Assembly (NCBI GenBank): GCA_028692515.1
Contig: JAQUXG010000125.1
Coordinates: 1 to 5,590 of the forward strand
Direction of reading: 5' to 3'
Length of the DNA: 5,590 nt
Source of the DNA: Kiritimatiellales bacterium
GTDB lineage: Bacteria > Verrucomicrobiota > Kiritimatiellia > Kiritimatiellales > Tichowtungiaceae
Position numbers and translations under genes: made by a program. The notes under the pieces were generated by a model. It saw only the letters and a program-made list of their open reading frames with translations, did not search any database and was not told where the DNA came from. This document shows, in pieces, positions 1 to 5,590 of this stretch; positions within the stretch are counted from its first letter, which is position 1; the number at the start of each line of letters is the position of its first letter.

Positions 1-1677
1 GCCGCCTGGGAATTGCTGCAGGGCGAAACGGTAACTCTGACCGAACTGGCCGACTGGATCTATGGCCAAGTGTTGTCGAATACGGTATGGCATGCCTGGC
101 TGGTGCTTCAGGATCAAATCTATTTCACCGGATCCATCGAGCAAATCAGCGCTCGAACGGAAACTGAAGTTGAAGCAATTCTCGCGAAACAGCGCGAAAA
201 AGAGCAGCAGACCGCCAGCTGGCAGGACTATCTGCAACGAGTCCGAGAGCGTGCGATTCAACCGGAAGACCTCGTCCATTTGGCTGACGTTGAACGCATG
301 GCCTATCGCAAGGCATCGACGAACCGCACCTTAAAAGAGCTCGGTATTGAAGTTGTCCCGGAGAAGGCGCACAACCTGCTTCTTCAGCTTGGATTGTGGA
401 ATGACGCGGTGAACCCTTACCCGCTGCGGTTTGACTGTGCGATCACCCAGCCCGACCTAGAGGTCCCCGCGCTGCCGGATGAACAACGCGAAGATCTGAC
501 CGCGCTGGAAACGTTTGCCATTGACGATGATCAGTGCAGTGATCCGGACGATGCCATCAGTCTCGACGGCGATTCCCTCTGGATCCATGTCGCCGATGCC
601 GCCGCGCTGATTATGCCGGACTCGCCGCTCGACCTAGAAGCCCGGGTCCGGGGCGCAAATCTTTATTTGCCGGAAATCGTCATCAACATGCTTCCGCCCG
701 CCGTCACAGAGGCGATGGGGCTTGGATTAAAAGAAATTTCCCCGGCACTCTCGTTTAAAATCGGTTTTGACGAAGAGGGCGGCGCAACCTGTCTGAAAAT
801 CGCTACGAGCTGGATCAAGGTTCAACGGCTCAGCTATTCGGTAGCGGATCAACGGATGGATCAATCTCCTTTCAAGGAAATGAGTGTCATCACCGAGCAG
901 TTCCGGAAGCGCCGGGTCGCTCACGGTGCGGCCGAAATCAATTTGCCGGAAGTGAAAATCAAAACCACCGTGAACGGGGAGCTGTACAATCTGTCCGCCC
1001 GCCATGAACTCGACATCAAAAAACCGGATGAATACACCATCGAGATCGGCGATTTGCCGCGTTTGAAAAGCCGGGACATGGTCACCGATGCCATGCTGAT
1101 GGCGGGCGAGGCCATCGCTGAATTTCTAATCAAAAATGAAATCCCGGCGCCTTTCGCCTCCCAGCCACCGCCGGACGAACCCTCTGTCCCGGAGACGATG
1201 GCGCAGATGTTTGCCTACCGCAAAAAATTCAAACGCTCCGGACTGCATCTGGAACCGGGGCTGCATGCCGGTCTGGGACTGGAGCATTATACCCGGGCAA
1301 CCAGCCCGTTGCGTCGTTATTCCGACCTGCTGGTTCACCAGCAAATCCGTGCGTTTATCCGTGGAGAACCCGTCATCAGCGAGGCGGGCATGCTGGCGCG
1401 AATGGCAGAAGGCGAAACCGGAGGCGGCAACACCTCGATGGCCGAACGCCTGAGCAACCGGCACTGGACGCTCTTATACATGCAGCAGCATCCGGAAAAC
1501 ATTTATCGCGGGATTGTCGTCGAGAAGCGGGACGACCGGGGCATCGTGCTGATTCCGGAACTCGGCATCGACGTAAAAATGCGCCGCATCGCCGACGTTC
1601 AGCTGGATAACGCAGTCGAACTGAAGCTCCTTCAGATCAATCTTCCGGAACTGGATTTCTCCTGCCGGATTGTATAG
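1..1677 (+). CDS. RNB-family (RNase II/R-like) 3'-5' exoribonuclease, 5' end missing
   Basis: This is a probable processive 3'-5' exoribonuclease that degrades single-stranded RNA in the cytoplasm. The frame is open to the left edge (residues AAWE precede the TTG at 13), so that TTG is not the real start. Counting from it, residues 1-45 resemble the winged-helix segment (LTELADWIYG, then YFTG) found ahead of RNB in cyanobacterial-type RNase II. The RNB core runs from about 165 to 450. Its metal-binding motif IDDDQCSDPDDAIS supplies D171, D177, D179 and D180, matching D201, D207, D209 and D210 of E. coli RNase II. The second signature, RATSPLRRYSDLLVHQ at 428-443, supplies R434, matching catalytic R500. 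Residues from about 498 form a short S1/OB-like end (RGIVVEKRDDRGIVLIPELG). The enzyme therefore looks active. Whether it is closer to RNase II or RNase R cannot be decided without the N-terminus, so no symbol is given. It converges on the minus-strand genes. Confidence 0.93.
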   Translation, partial: AAWELLQGETVTLTELADWIYGQVLSNTVWHAWLVLQDQIYFTGSIEQISARTETEVEAILAKQREKEQQTASWQDYLQRVRERAIQPEDLVHLADVERMAYRKASTNRTLKELGIEVVPEKAHNLLLQLGLWNDAVNPYPLRFDCAITQPDLEVPALPDEQREDLTALETFAIDDDQCSDPDDAISLDGDSLWIHVADAAALIMPDSPLDLEARVRGANLYLPEIVINMLPPAVTEAMGLGLKEISPALSFKIGFDEEGGATCLKIATSWIKVQRLSYSVADQRMDQSPFKEMSVITEQFRKRRVAHGAAEINLPEVKIKTTVNGELYNLSARHELDIKKPDEYTIEIGDLPRLKSRDMVTDAMLMAGEAIAEFLIKNEIPAPFASQPPPDEPSVPETMAQMFAYRKKFKRSGLHLEPGLHAGLGLEHYTRATSPLRRYSDLLVHQQIRAFIRGEPVISEAGMLARMAEGETGGGNTSMAERLSNRHWTLLYMQQHPENIYRGIVVEKRDDRGIVLIPELGIDVKMRRIADVQLDNAVELKLLQINLPELDFSCRIV

Positions 1678-1694
1678 CGCGAACGAAAACGAAC

Positions 1695-1727
1695 CTCCGG
1701 TTTTTCCGAAGATTGGAAAAACCGGAG
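1695..1727. terminator. Perfect 13-bp hairpin between convergent genes, probable bidirectional terminator
   Basis: Positions 1695-1707 (CTCCGGTTTTTCC) and 1715-1727 (GGAAAAACCGGAG) are exact reverse complements around a 7-base loop (GAAGATT). The hairpin starts 18 bases after the exoribonuclease stop and lies 54 bases beyond the stop of the opposing small gene, where a shared terminator is expected. There is no clean T-run after the stem on the plus strand. On the minus strand the stem is followed by the T-rich GTTCGTTTTCGTTCG, so termination of the minus-strand gene fits slightly better. Its stem core matches the palindrome at 2328-2342. Confidence 0.75.
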
Positions 1728-1780
1728 CCGAAAGTTCCAGCCTTTTGAAAATCACTAGATCACGGGATTGGCCCTTTTGC

Positions 1781-2008
1781 CTACTGCTGTGGAGCGTAGT
1801 CCAGGTAGGTTGGACATTTTAGGGCGGCAGTGCTTCCAGGGCATTTATGGTTGGCCAGCATTGTTGGGCATACCACTCGGACATTTCCGCTTTCATAGAA
1901 CATAACGGTTATATCCCAGTTGGTAAATGCGTCCCAATGCGGGCATTTCATCACTTTCGTATTTACAACGTCATCACCTGTGCTGGCGGGGCCTCCGATA
2001 CTTGGCAT
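1781..2008 (-). CDS. Small 75-residue protein with four Cys-Pro pairs, function unknown
   Basis: I do not recognise this protein. It starts with ATG at 2008-2006, preceded by GAGGAGGT ending four bases upstream, which is close to an ideal ribosome binding site and the main reason to accept the gene. The stop is TAG at 1783-1781. It has no signal peptide or membrane segment, so it is probably cytoplasmic. Residues 1-18 are Gly/Ser/Asp-rich and probably flexible. The rest contains C22, C47, C56 and C65, each followed by proline (KCPHW, VCPTM, KCPGS, KCPTY), plus H24 and H54. The spacing C-x24-C-x8-C-x8-C could form a small zinc-binding knuckle fold, but this is inference and the first gap is long for a classic zinc ribbon. 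An aromatic stretch (HWDAFTNWDITVMFYESGNVRVV, residues 24-46, given here only as a composition note) looks like two beta strands. The gene lies downstream of the large minus-strand gene across a 415-base gap, so it is probably transcribed separately. No convincing promoter was found. Confidence 0.72.
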   Translation of the reverse strand: MPSIGGPASTGDDVVNTKVMKCPHWDAFTNWDITVMFYESGNVRVVCPTMLANHKCPGSTAALKCPTYLDYAPQQ

Positions 2009-2012
2009 ATGT

Positions 2013-2020
2013 ACCTCCTC
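2013..2020 (-). promoter_or_regulatory. Strong Shine-Dalgarno site of the 75-residue gene
   Basis: Read on the minus strand this is GAGGAGGT, followed by ACAT and then the ATG at 2008. AGGAGG sits five bases from the start codon, an optimal distance, and an A-rich run (AAAAAAAT) precedes it. It fixes the start codon and supports real translation of the small gene. Confidence 0.8.
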
Positions 2021-2172
2021 ATTTTTTTGAACTGCGGTAACTCTTGGATCGGTTCTTAGCAGGATAAAGCCCTGCCTGCAAAGAAATTTTAATCACCCGT
2101 GTTGACACATCAGTTCTGCCGACGAAAGAGGCTGTGCCGAAAGCCGCCAAAGTGCGGAGGTTTCCGAACCTT

Positions 2173-2187
2173 GAACACGAGGTGTTC
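2173..2187. repeat. 6-bp inverted repeat (GAACAC / GTGTTC), 3-base loop
   Basis: GAACAC (2173-2178) and GTGTTC (2182-2187) are exact reverse complements around GAG. A partial outer pairing of GGAGG (2156-2160) with CCTCC (2208-2212) could enclose this hairpin in a larger imperfect fold. TTCCGAA also occurs twice nearby (2162-2168 and 2185-2191). The function is unknown; it could be part of a structured 3' untranslated region or an extragenic repeat. Confidence 0.45.
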
Positions 2188-2204
2188 CGAAAGTGCTTTG
2201 AACC

Positions 2205-2217
2205 GAGCCTCCGGCTC
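2205..2217. repeat. GC-rich 5-bp hairpin (GAGCC-TCC-GGCTC)
   Basis: GAGCC (2205-2209) and GGCTC (2213-2217) pair around a 3-base loop. On the plus strand it is followed by TATTTTCTTC, which resembles a weak terminator, but no plus-strand gene ends nearby for it to serve. It may be incidental or part of the extragenic repeat cluster. Confidence 0.35.
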
Positions 2218-2297
2218 TATTTTCTTCAAAAATTATTTATCGCTTTGCTTTCAGGGGATCCCCCAAAAGAAGAGACCAAAGGGAACGGCAAAACGAT

Positions 2298-2361
2298 TCT
2301 CGCGCAAGACGCCAAGGCGCGAAAAAGTTCCAATCATTGGAAAATGGATCGTTGCGCGAGA
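2298..2361. repeat. Nested inverted repeat: 10-bp outer arms around two inner palindromes
   Basis: TCTCGCGCAA (2298-2307) and TTGCGCGAGA (2352-2361) are exact reverse complements 44 bases apart. Inside lie CGCC-AA-GGCG (2310-2319) and TTCCAAT-C-ATTGGAA (2328-2342). As RNA this could fold into a stem closing two small hairpins. The segment around CGCAAGACGCCAAGGCGCG resembles a non-coding repeat style I associate with several environmental bacterial genomes, but I cannot confirm copy number from one window. It could be an extragenic palindromic element, a small non-autonomous mobile element, or simply the terminator region of the large minus-strand gene. Confidence 0.55.
2321..2345 (-). terminator. 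Probable terminator of the large minus-strand gene
   Basis: Read on the minus strand this is a TTTTCCAATGATTGGAA hairpin followed by CTTTTT, the usual order for an intrinsic terminator, about 80 bases after the stop codon at 2424. The stem is only 6 bp and A/T-rich with a 3-base loop, so it is weak by the standard model unless the flanking 10-bp arms contribute. Confidence 0.5.
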
Positions 2362-2423
2362 GACCGTGCGGCAAGAGGCGAGAGCCCGGAGGCCTTCCCT
2401 TTTCGCAACCGGAACATAAACGG

Positions 2424-2822
2424 CTATTCTTGCTTCACTCTGAAGTAGCCGCGCTCTGAGTCCGTACTGATGGTTGTCGAATTCTGCGGAGGTGTAGCGA
2501 CAATGCCGTTTTGATTCGTGATCCAATTGGCGGGGGAAACGTCGGCTGACATCATCGAATATACCTTGCCGGGGAAGCTTTGCCAGGTGACGACGAGTTC
2601 GCCGCCCGGTACCGGTGCAACCTCCATGATCCGAAGAGATGATGCCGTATTGGTGGGATCGCTTCCCGTAAGATATTCCTCGAGTGTGCTCATCCCGTCC
2701 TGGTCATAGTCCGCGGATGGATTCGCGTTCGGGTTGTTTGTTGATCCGAAATACATAATCTCCCAGCCATCCTCCATTCCGTCATGGTCATTGTCGAGGA
2801 TCAGCGATCCGGTCGCAGAGCA
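2424..2822 (-). pseudogene. C-terminal part of the large protein, separated by a frameshift: calcium-type module plus C-terminal beta domain
   Basis: This frame is open from just after a stop at 2825-2823 and ends with TAG at 2426-2424. The first meaningful residues are LDNDHDGMEDGWE, a D-x-D-x-DG motif of the thrombospondin type-3/EF-hand-like kind, followed by DYDQDGMSTLEEYLTGSDP, the second half of the same module. After it come about 70 residues of predicted beta structure (LRIMEVAPVPGGELVVTWQS) ending YFRVKQE, a closing style common in large exported proteins of Kiritimatiellota and Verrucomicrobiota. The ATG at 2777 has no ribosome site (ACGGA only) and cuts the calcium motif in half, so an independent gene is unlikely. 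Removing one base of the GG at 2798-2799 joins it smoothly to the upstream frame as ADLDNDHDGMEDG. It is therefore best read as the true C-terminus of the preceding gene, lost through a real mutation or a sequencing error. Confidence 0.8.
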
Positions 2823-5590
2823 TCAGCGCATTGACGTAGGAGTGGGTGCCGGCAATCGTTATCAGCATGTCGCCGTCGGCGCCGGGGTCTATTTGAGAGT
2901 ATTTCGCAACATACCCGCGGGCCGTGTTGTTCGCGATGATTGTTACGGAGTCTTCGGGCATCGCCTGACTGCTGCGTCCGGCGCCGGCGGAGCTTTCGTT
3001 CGTGAAACAGTCTACATCCGAGATGGTGAACAGCGAATTGCGGTCGTCGTATTCTGCCCGGTTGCTGAACAGAGCCAGTGTGTATGTCATGTTCGTGTCC
3101 ATGCCGGAGAAGCGGAGCAGAATGTTGCCGGTTCCATAGCTGATGATTCCCTGGCAGCTCACCTTTGCGTCAAACAGGCTGTTTGCATCCGTTCCGGGAT
3201 CTGCGTCCAGACCCTGTGTGAGATGATTGCCGCCGTTCCAGTCGCCTCCGGAGACGCTCAAGGTGACACCGGTTTCTTCGCCTGTCGCCTGGTCAATCAA
3301 TAATCCGCTGCTGCCTGCGGGAGGCGTTCCATCTCCACTGTCCGTGGTGTACCGGGTTATATGTGCGGAGATCTGGCCGACCGCCCAGGAAAGATCGTTG
3401 TATGCGGTAAACAGAATCGGTTCCCGCACGGTGAGCTGAACGGGGATCGTTTGCGGAGAGCCGGATGCGTCCGGGTCTGACACCGTGATGGTTCCTGTAT
3501 AGTCGCCGGCCGGCAGTCCGGCCGTGTTGTAGGTCACGGTGTGCGATTGTCTGTTTCCTGAGCTGGTCGACGTCCCGCCGGACGGGCTGACGCTCATCCA
3601 TGCGGCATTGTCTGAAATGCTGTAGGTCAGGGTTCCGGTGCCGCCGTTCCAGACATTGAATGTGCTGCTGCCGGCATTACCGCCTTCTGTCACAGACGGG
3701 GTCAGCATGGTTGTGTCGAGCGCGATTTCCGGAGAGGGCGGCGGATTTACGACGATGGATACCATGATGGAGAGCGGCCCGTTCAGAGCCCCCGATTCGT
3801 TGTCCGCAACCGTGATGTTCGCCTGATGCAGGCCTTCCGCAAGAGCTGCGGTTGCAAATGAAACGGTGTGGGTTACCCGTTGGATTGCGCCGGAGGAGGA
3901 TCCGTCCGCGGGAGTCACGGAGAACAGCGCCGAGTTTTCCTGTACGAGGTAGTCGAGCCGGTTTGTTCCTGAATTCCAGATGTCGAATGTTTCATCGTCT
4001 GCCGTTTGTCCCTGCTCGATACTCACATTGATGCCGGTTCGTGAAAGAGCGATGAGCGGATCGGTCGGAGTTCCGCCGCCAATACCCGGGGTTCCTCCTG
4101 AAGATTCGCTTTGGTGCCAGTTGATCACATCGTCGCCGTAGGCTCTGCTGTCGATCCTTTCCAGCGAAAGGCCTGCGCCGTCAGCACCGGCGGGCCAGGG
4201 TGCGGAGTCATCATATTTTACGCGATCAACGATGATATAAGGAACCTCGCCGGCATTCGCGCCGGTTTTCACCGGCTCATCCGGCGCTCTGAGCGTGATG
4301 GTTTCGCCTCCGTTGTCCAGCTTTCCATCATAGCTGAAAATCTGGACGTCACCCGGGATGTTGTTGCTGGTGCGGAATGCTTCGGGGGTGATGGTGTCGC
4401 GGACGAGAAGGATGACCTTCCCGACGCCGATTTCCGTATACGGCGGGAACTCAAAACCGATCCCGCCCACGGTCCATGTGTTGGTCAGGGAGGACGGGTC
4501 ATATAACGGTACCGGTGAGGGGCTGATGTTCGCCAGTTCAATAAATTCGTTTCCGCCGGTCGCGGGGTTATACATGATTTCGGTTATGACGACAGGGCCG
4601 ACGGCCGGTCCGGAATTGACAGTCTGGGGTGTGAACGAAATCTGTGAGGGGAAGTGTTCTTCGCCCTGACTCGTTACGTAGCGGCCGAATCCGACCCCGT
4701 TGAAGGCCCCCTCGAAACTGAATCCGTGGCTGTACCCCAGTGTCGGGGAAAAGAGGTAGACCTCATCGCCCGTTGCGCGGAGCGAAAATGCGGAGCCGAA
4801 TTCGTTGGCGGCGAATTCGAGATTAGTGGAAACGTAGTGGCCTTCGTAGAAGGCGATATAGCCGTTGGCAGGGATGGTTGTTCCTGCCGGAATTACCCAT
4901 TTCTGCGGTGTGTCGCGATTATCGGTCAGATACCAGCCCGAAATATTCACGGGCTCCCCGTTGGGGTTGTACAGTTCGATCGTGTCGCGTTCGGGCTGGT
5001 CGGTGTGGGTCAGCACTTCATTGACCAGAATGACGGTAACTTCCGGCGACGGGTCGTCGGTTCCCGGTGATCCGTTGGGGTTTGCCGAGGCGCGCCATTC
5101 GGCGGCAAGATCCGGGTCGGCCGACGAATCGGGATTGGACGGAACCAGCGAATAGCCATAGCCGTCGGCCGGTATGGGCCATGGGGCGCGGTCATTATAT
5201 TCTACAGAGGTCAATACATCGTAGAAAAAGGCTTTCGAGCCCCCGGTTTCCCCGGAGAGGGGTTCGTCCACATAAACGATGTTTCCTTCTACCGACTGAA
5301 TTGTGAATATGCGGTTGTTGCAGTAGTTGGTCGAAAGAAATACCTGCAGGCGATCTCCCTCGCCAAGGCCTGCTGGAACGGATGAGACCGTGATGGCTCC
5401 GCGGTCGTCCCCGGTGGCGGCGGCGCTGAGAACATCGGACCGGATGCCTGTGTTCAGCGCCAGCTCAATGCGTTCGCCCCCGTTTTGAAGGGAGCTCGCC
5501 GGGAATGCACCGTCTGGGACAATCCCCGGATACCGATCCGTCAAGTCCTCCGGGCTCCGGGCCAGAACCGTGATTCCCCCGCCCGCGACA
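2788..5590 (-). CDS. Large exported multidomain protein with lamin-tail (LTD) and BACON-like domains, 5' end outside the window
   Basis: The frame is open to the right edge (VAGGGITVLARSPED precedes the TTG at 5544), so neither the start nor a signal peptide is visible. Counting from that TTG, residues 1-161 finish a first lamin-tail domain (NGGERIEL, then NDRAPWPIPADGYGYSL). Residues 169-310 form a second (VNEVLTHTDQPERDTIELYNP, ISGWYLTDN). Residues 316-490 form a third (ITEIMYNPATGGNEFIELAN, NGGETITLRAP, DDSAPWPAGADGAGLSLERI). Two BACON/Ig-like repeats follow at 497-600 and 605-708, sharing F-(D/N)-(I/V)-WN-x-GT and HTV. Residues 709-912 are a beta-rich domain (LSWAVGQISAHITRYTTDSG, SGMDTNMTYTLALFSNRAEYDDR) of a type often seen in PVC exported proteins. 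The frame stops at 2790-2788 after ADPRQ, just where a calcium module resumes in another frame. No catalytic motif is visible. A surface or extracellular binding or adhesion role is likely but inferred. Confidence 0.88.
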   Translation of the reverse strand, partial: VAGGGITVLARSPEDLTDRYPGIVPDGAFPASSLQNGGERIELALNTGIRSDVLSAAATGDDRGAITVSSVPAGLGEGDRLQVFLSTNYCNNRIFTIQSVEGNIVYVDEPLSGETGGSKAFFYDVLTSVEYNDRAPWPIPADGYGYSLVPSNPDSSADPDLAAEWRASANPNGSPGTDDPSPEVTVILVNEVLTHTDQPERDTIELYNPNGEPVNISGWYLTDNRDTPQKWVIPAGTTIPANGYIAFYEGHYVSTNLEFAANEFGSAFSLRATGDEVYLFSPTLGYSHGFSFEGAFNGVGFGRYVTSQGEEHFPSQISFTPQTVNSGPAVGPVVITEIMYNPATGGNEFIELANISPSPVPLYDPSSLTNTWTVGGIGFEFPPYTEIGVGKVILLVRDTITPEAFRTSNNIPGDVQIFSYDGKLDNGGETITLRAPDEPVKTGANAGEVPYIIVDRVKYDDSAPWPAGADGAGLSLERIDSRAYGDDVINWHQSESSGGTPGIGGGTPTDPLIALSRTGINVSIEQGQTADDETFDIWNSGTNRLDYLVQENSALFSVTPADGSSSGAIQRVTHTVSFATAALAEGLHQANITVADNESGALNGPLSIMVSIVVNPPPSPEIALDTTMLTPSVTEGGNAGSSTFNVWNGGTGTLTYSISDNAAWMSVSPSGGTSTSSGNRQSHTVTYNTAGLPAGDYTGTITVSDPDASGSPQTIPVQLTVREPILFTAYNDLSWAVGQISAHITRYTTDSGDGTPPAGSSGLLIDQATGEETGVTLSVSGGDWNGGNHLTQGLDADPGTDANSLFDAKVSCQGIISYGTGNILLRFSGMDTNMTYTLALFSNRAEYDDRNSLFTISDVDCFTNESSAGAGRSSQAMPEDSVTIIANNTARGYVAKYSQIDPGADGDMLITIAGTHSYVNALMLCDRIADPRQ

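Larger units (their letters stand above)
2009..2423. other. 415-base intergenic region rich in palindromes
   Basis: No coding sequence is supported here. The first ~90 bases (2009-2100) are the leader of the small minus-strand gene: ribosome site, an A/T-rich stretch, and a weak 5-bp inverted repeat (GCAGG 2059-2063, CCTGC 2071-2075). From about 2130 to 2423 the sequence is packed with short inverted repeats: 6 bp at 2173-2187, 5 bp at 2205-2217, a GGGGATCCCC palindrome at 2254-2263, and a nested structure at 2298-2361. Open frames on the plus strand lack a usable ribosome site, and their Arg/Lys-rich translations look like read-through of repeats. The region probably combines the 3' untranslated region and terminator of the large minus-strand gene with extragenic repeat elements. 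Confidence 0.6.

Noticed and set aside
1747..1781. Repeated CCTTTTG and ATCAC words after the small gene
   Set aside because: They are too short and irregular to be a supported repeat.
1847..2059. Plus-strand open frame opposite the small cysteine protein
   Set aside because: It has no ribosome site and lies antisense to a frame with a near-ideal one.
2042..2080. Possible minus-strand promoter for the small gene (TTGCAG, 17 bases, TAAGAA)
   Set aside because: Only about three of six positions match in each box, which is no better than chance in an A/T-rich leader.
2102..2107. TTGACA resembling a plus-strand -35 box
   Set aside because: No acceptable -10 box lies 16-18 bases downstream (AAAGAG at 2125-2130), and no plus-strand gene follows.
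2254..2263. GGGGATCCCC palindrome as an operator or attachment site
   Set aside because: It is a lone 10-base palindrome with no promoter, integrase or duplicate nearby, so it gives no support for a function.
2099..2448. Two overlapping plus-strand open frames of about 105 codons between the minus-strand genes
   Set aside because: Neither has a properly spaced ribosome site (the GTG at 2134 has AAGAGG only two bases away). Their translations (FSRKTPRREK, LAQDAKARK) look like read-through of a non-coding repeat, and they run across the palindromes and into the 3' end of the opposing gene.
2424..2777. Independent 117-residue gene starting at ATG 2777
   Set aside because: There is no ribosome site, the start falls in the middle of a D-x-D-x-DG motif, and the motif continues upstream in the same frame. 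It fits a frameshifted C-terminus much better.
2734..3303. Plus-strand open frame of 189 codons opposite the large protein
   Set aside because: It is antisense to a clear multidomain coding frame; its composition is that of a GC-rich shadow frame and it has no recognisable domain.

Overview
The window most likely comes from a free-living Gram-negative bacterium of the PVC group, probably Kiritimatiellota or a relative within Verrucomicrobiota. This placement is an inference. It rests on the mosaic secreted protein in the right half (lamin-tail domains, BACON-like repeats, a D-x-D-x-DG calcium module and a C-terminal domain ending YFRVKQE) and on the style of the extragenic palindromes. No marker gene fixes the taxon.

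Layout: positions 1-1677 (+) hold the 3' part of an RNB-family 3'-5' exoribonuclease, whose true start lies before the window. Positions 1678-1780 separate convergent genes and carry a perfect 13-bp hairpin, a likely bidirectional terminator. Positions 1781-2008 (-) hold a 75-residue protein of unknown function with an excellent Shine-Dalgarno sequence and four Cys-Pro pairs. Positions 2009-2423 hold no gene I can support but are rich in palindromes, including a nested inverted repeat at 2298-2361. Positions 2424-5590 (-) hold the 3' part of a large, probably exported, multidomain protein. It is split by an apparent one-base frameshift near 2798, and its start lies beyond the right edge.

The genes show no shared pathway. 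The exoribonuclease is a housekeeping RNA-turnover enzyme. The large protein looks like an extracellular or surface adhesion/binding protein. The small cysteine protein lies downstream of it on the same strand, but a 415-base gap containing a probable terminator argues against a tight operon. The points most worth a second look are the small four-Cys-Pro protein, the frameshift in the large protein, an apparent insertion inside its first lamin-tail domain, and a hairpin motif shared by the ends of both minus-strand genes. I see no clear new multi-gene system such as a defence island, CRISPR array or transposon.
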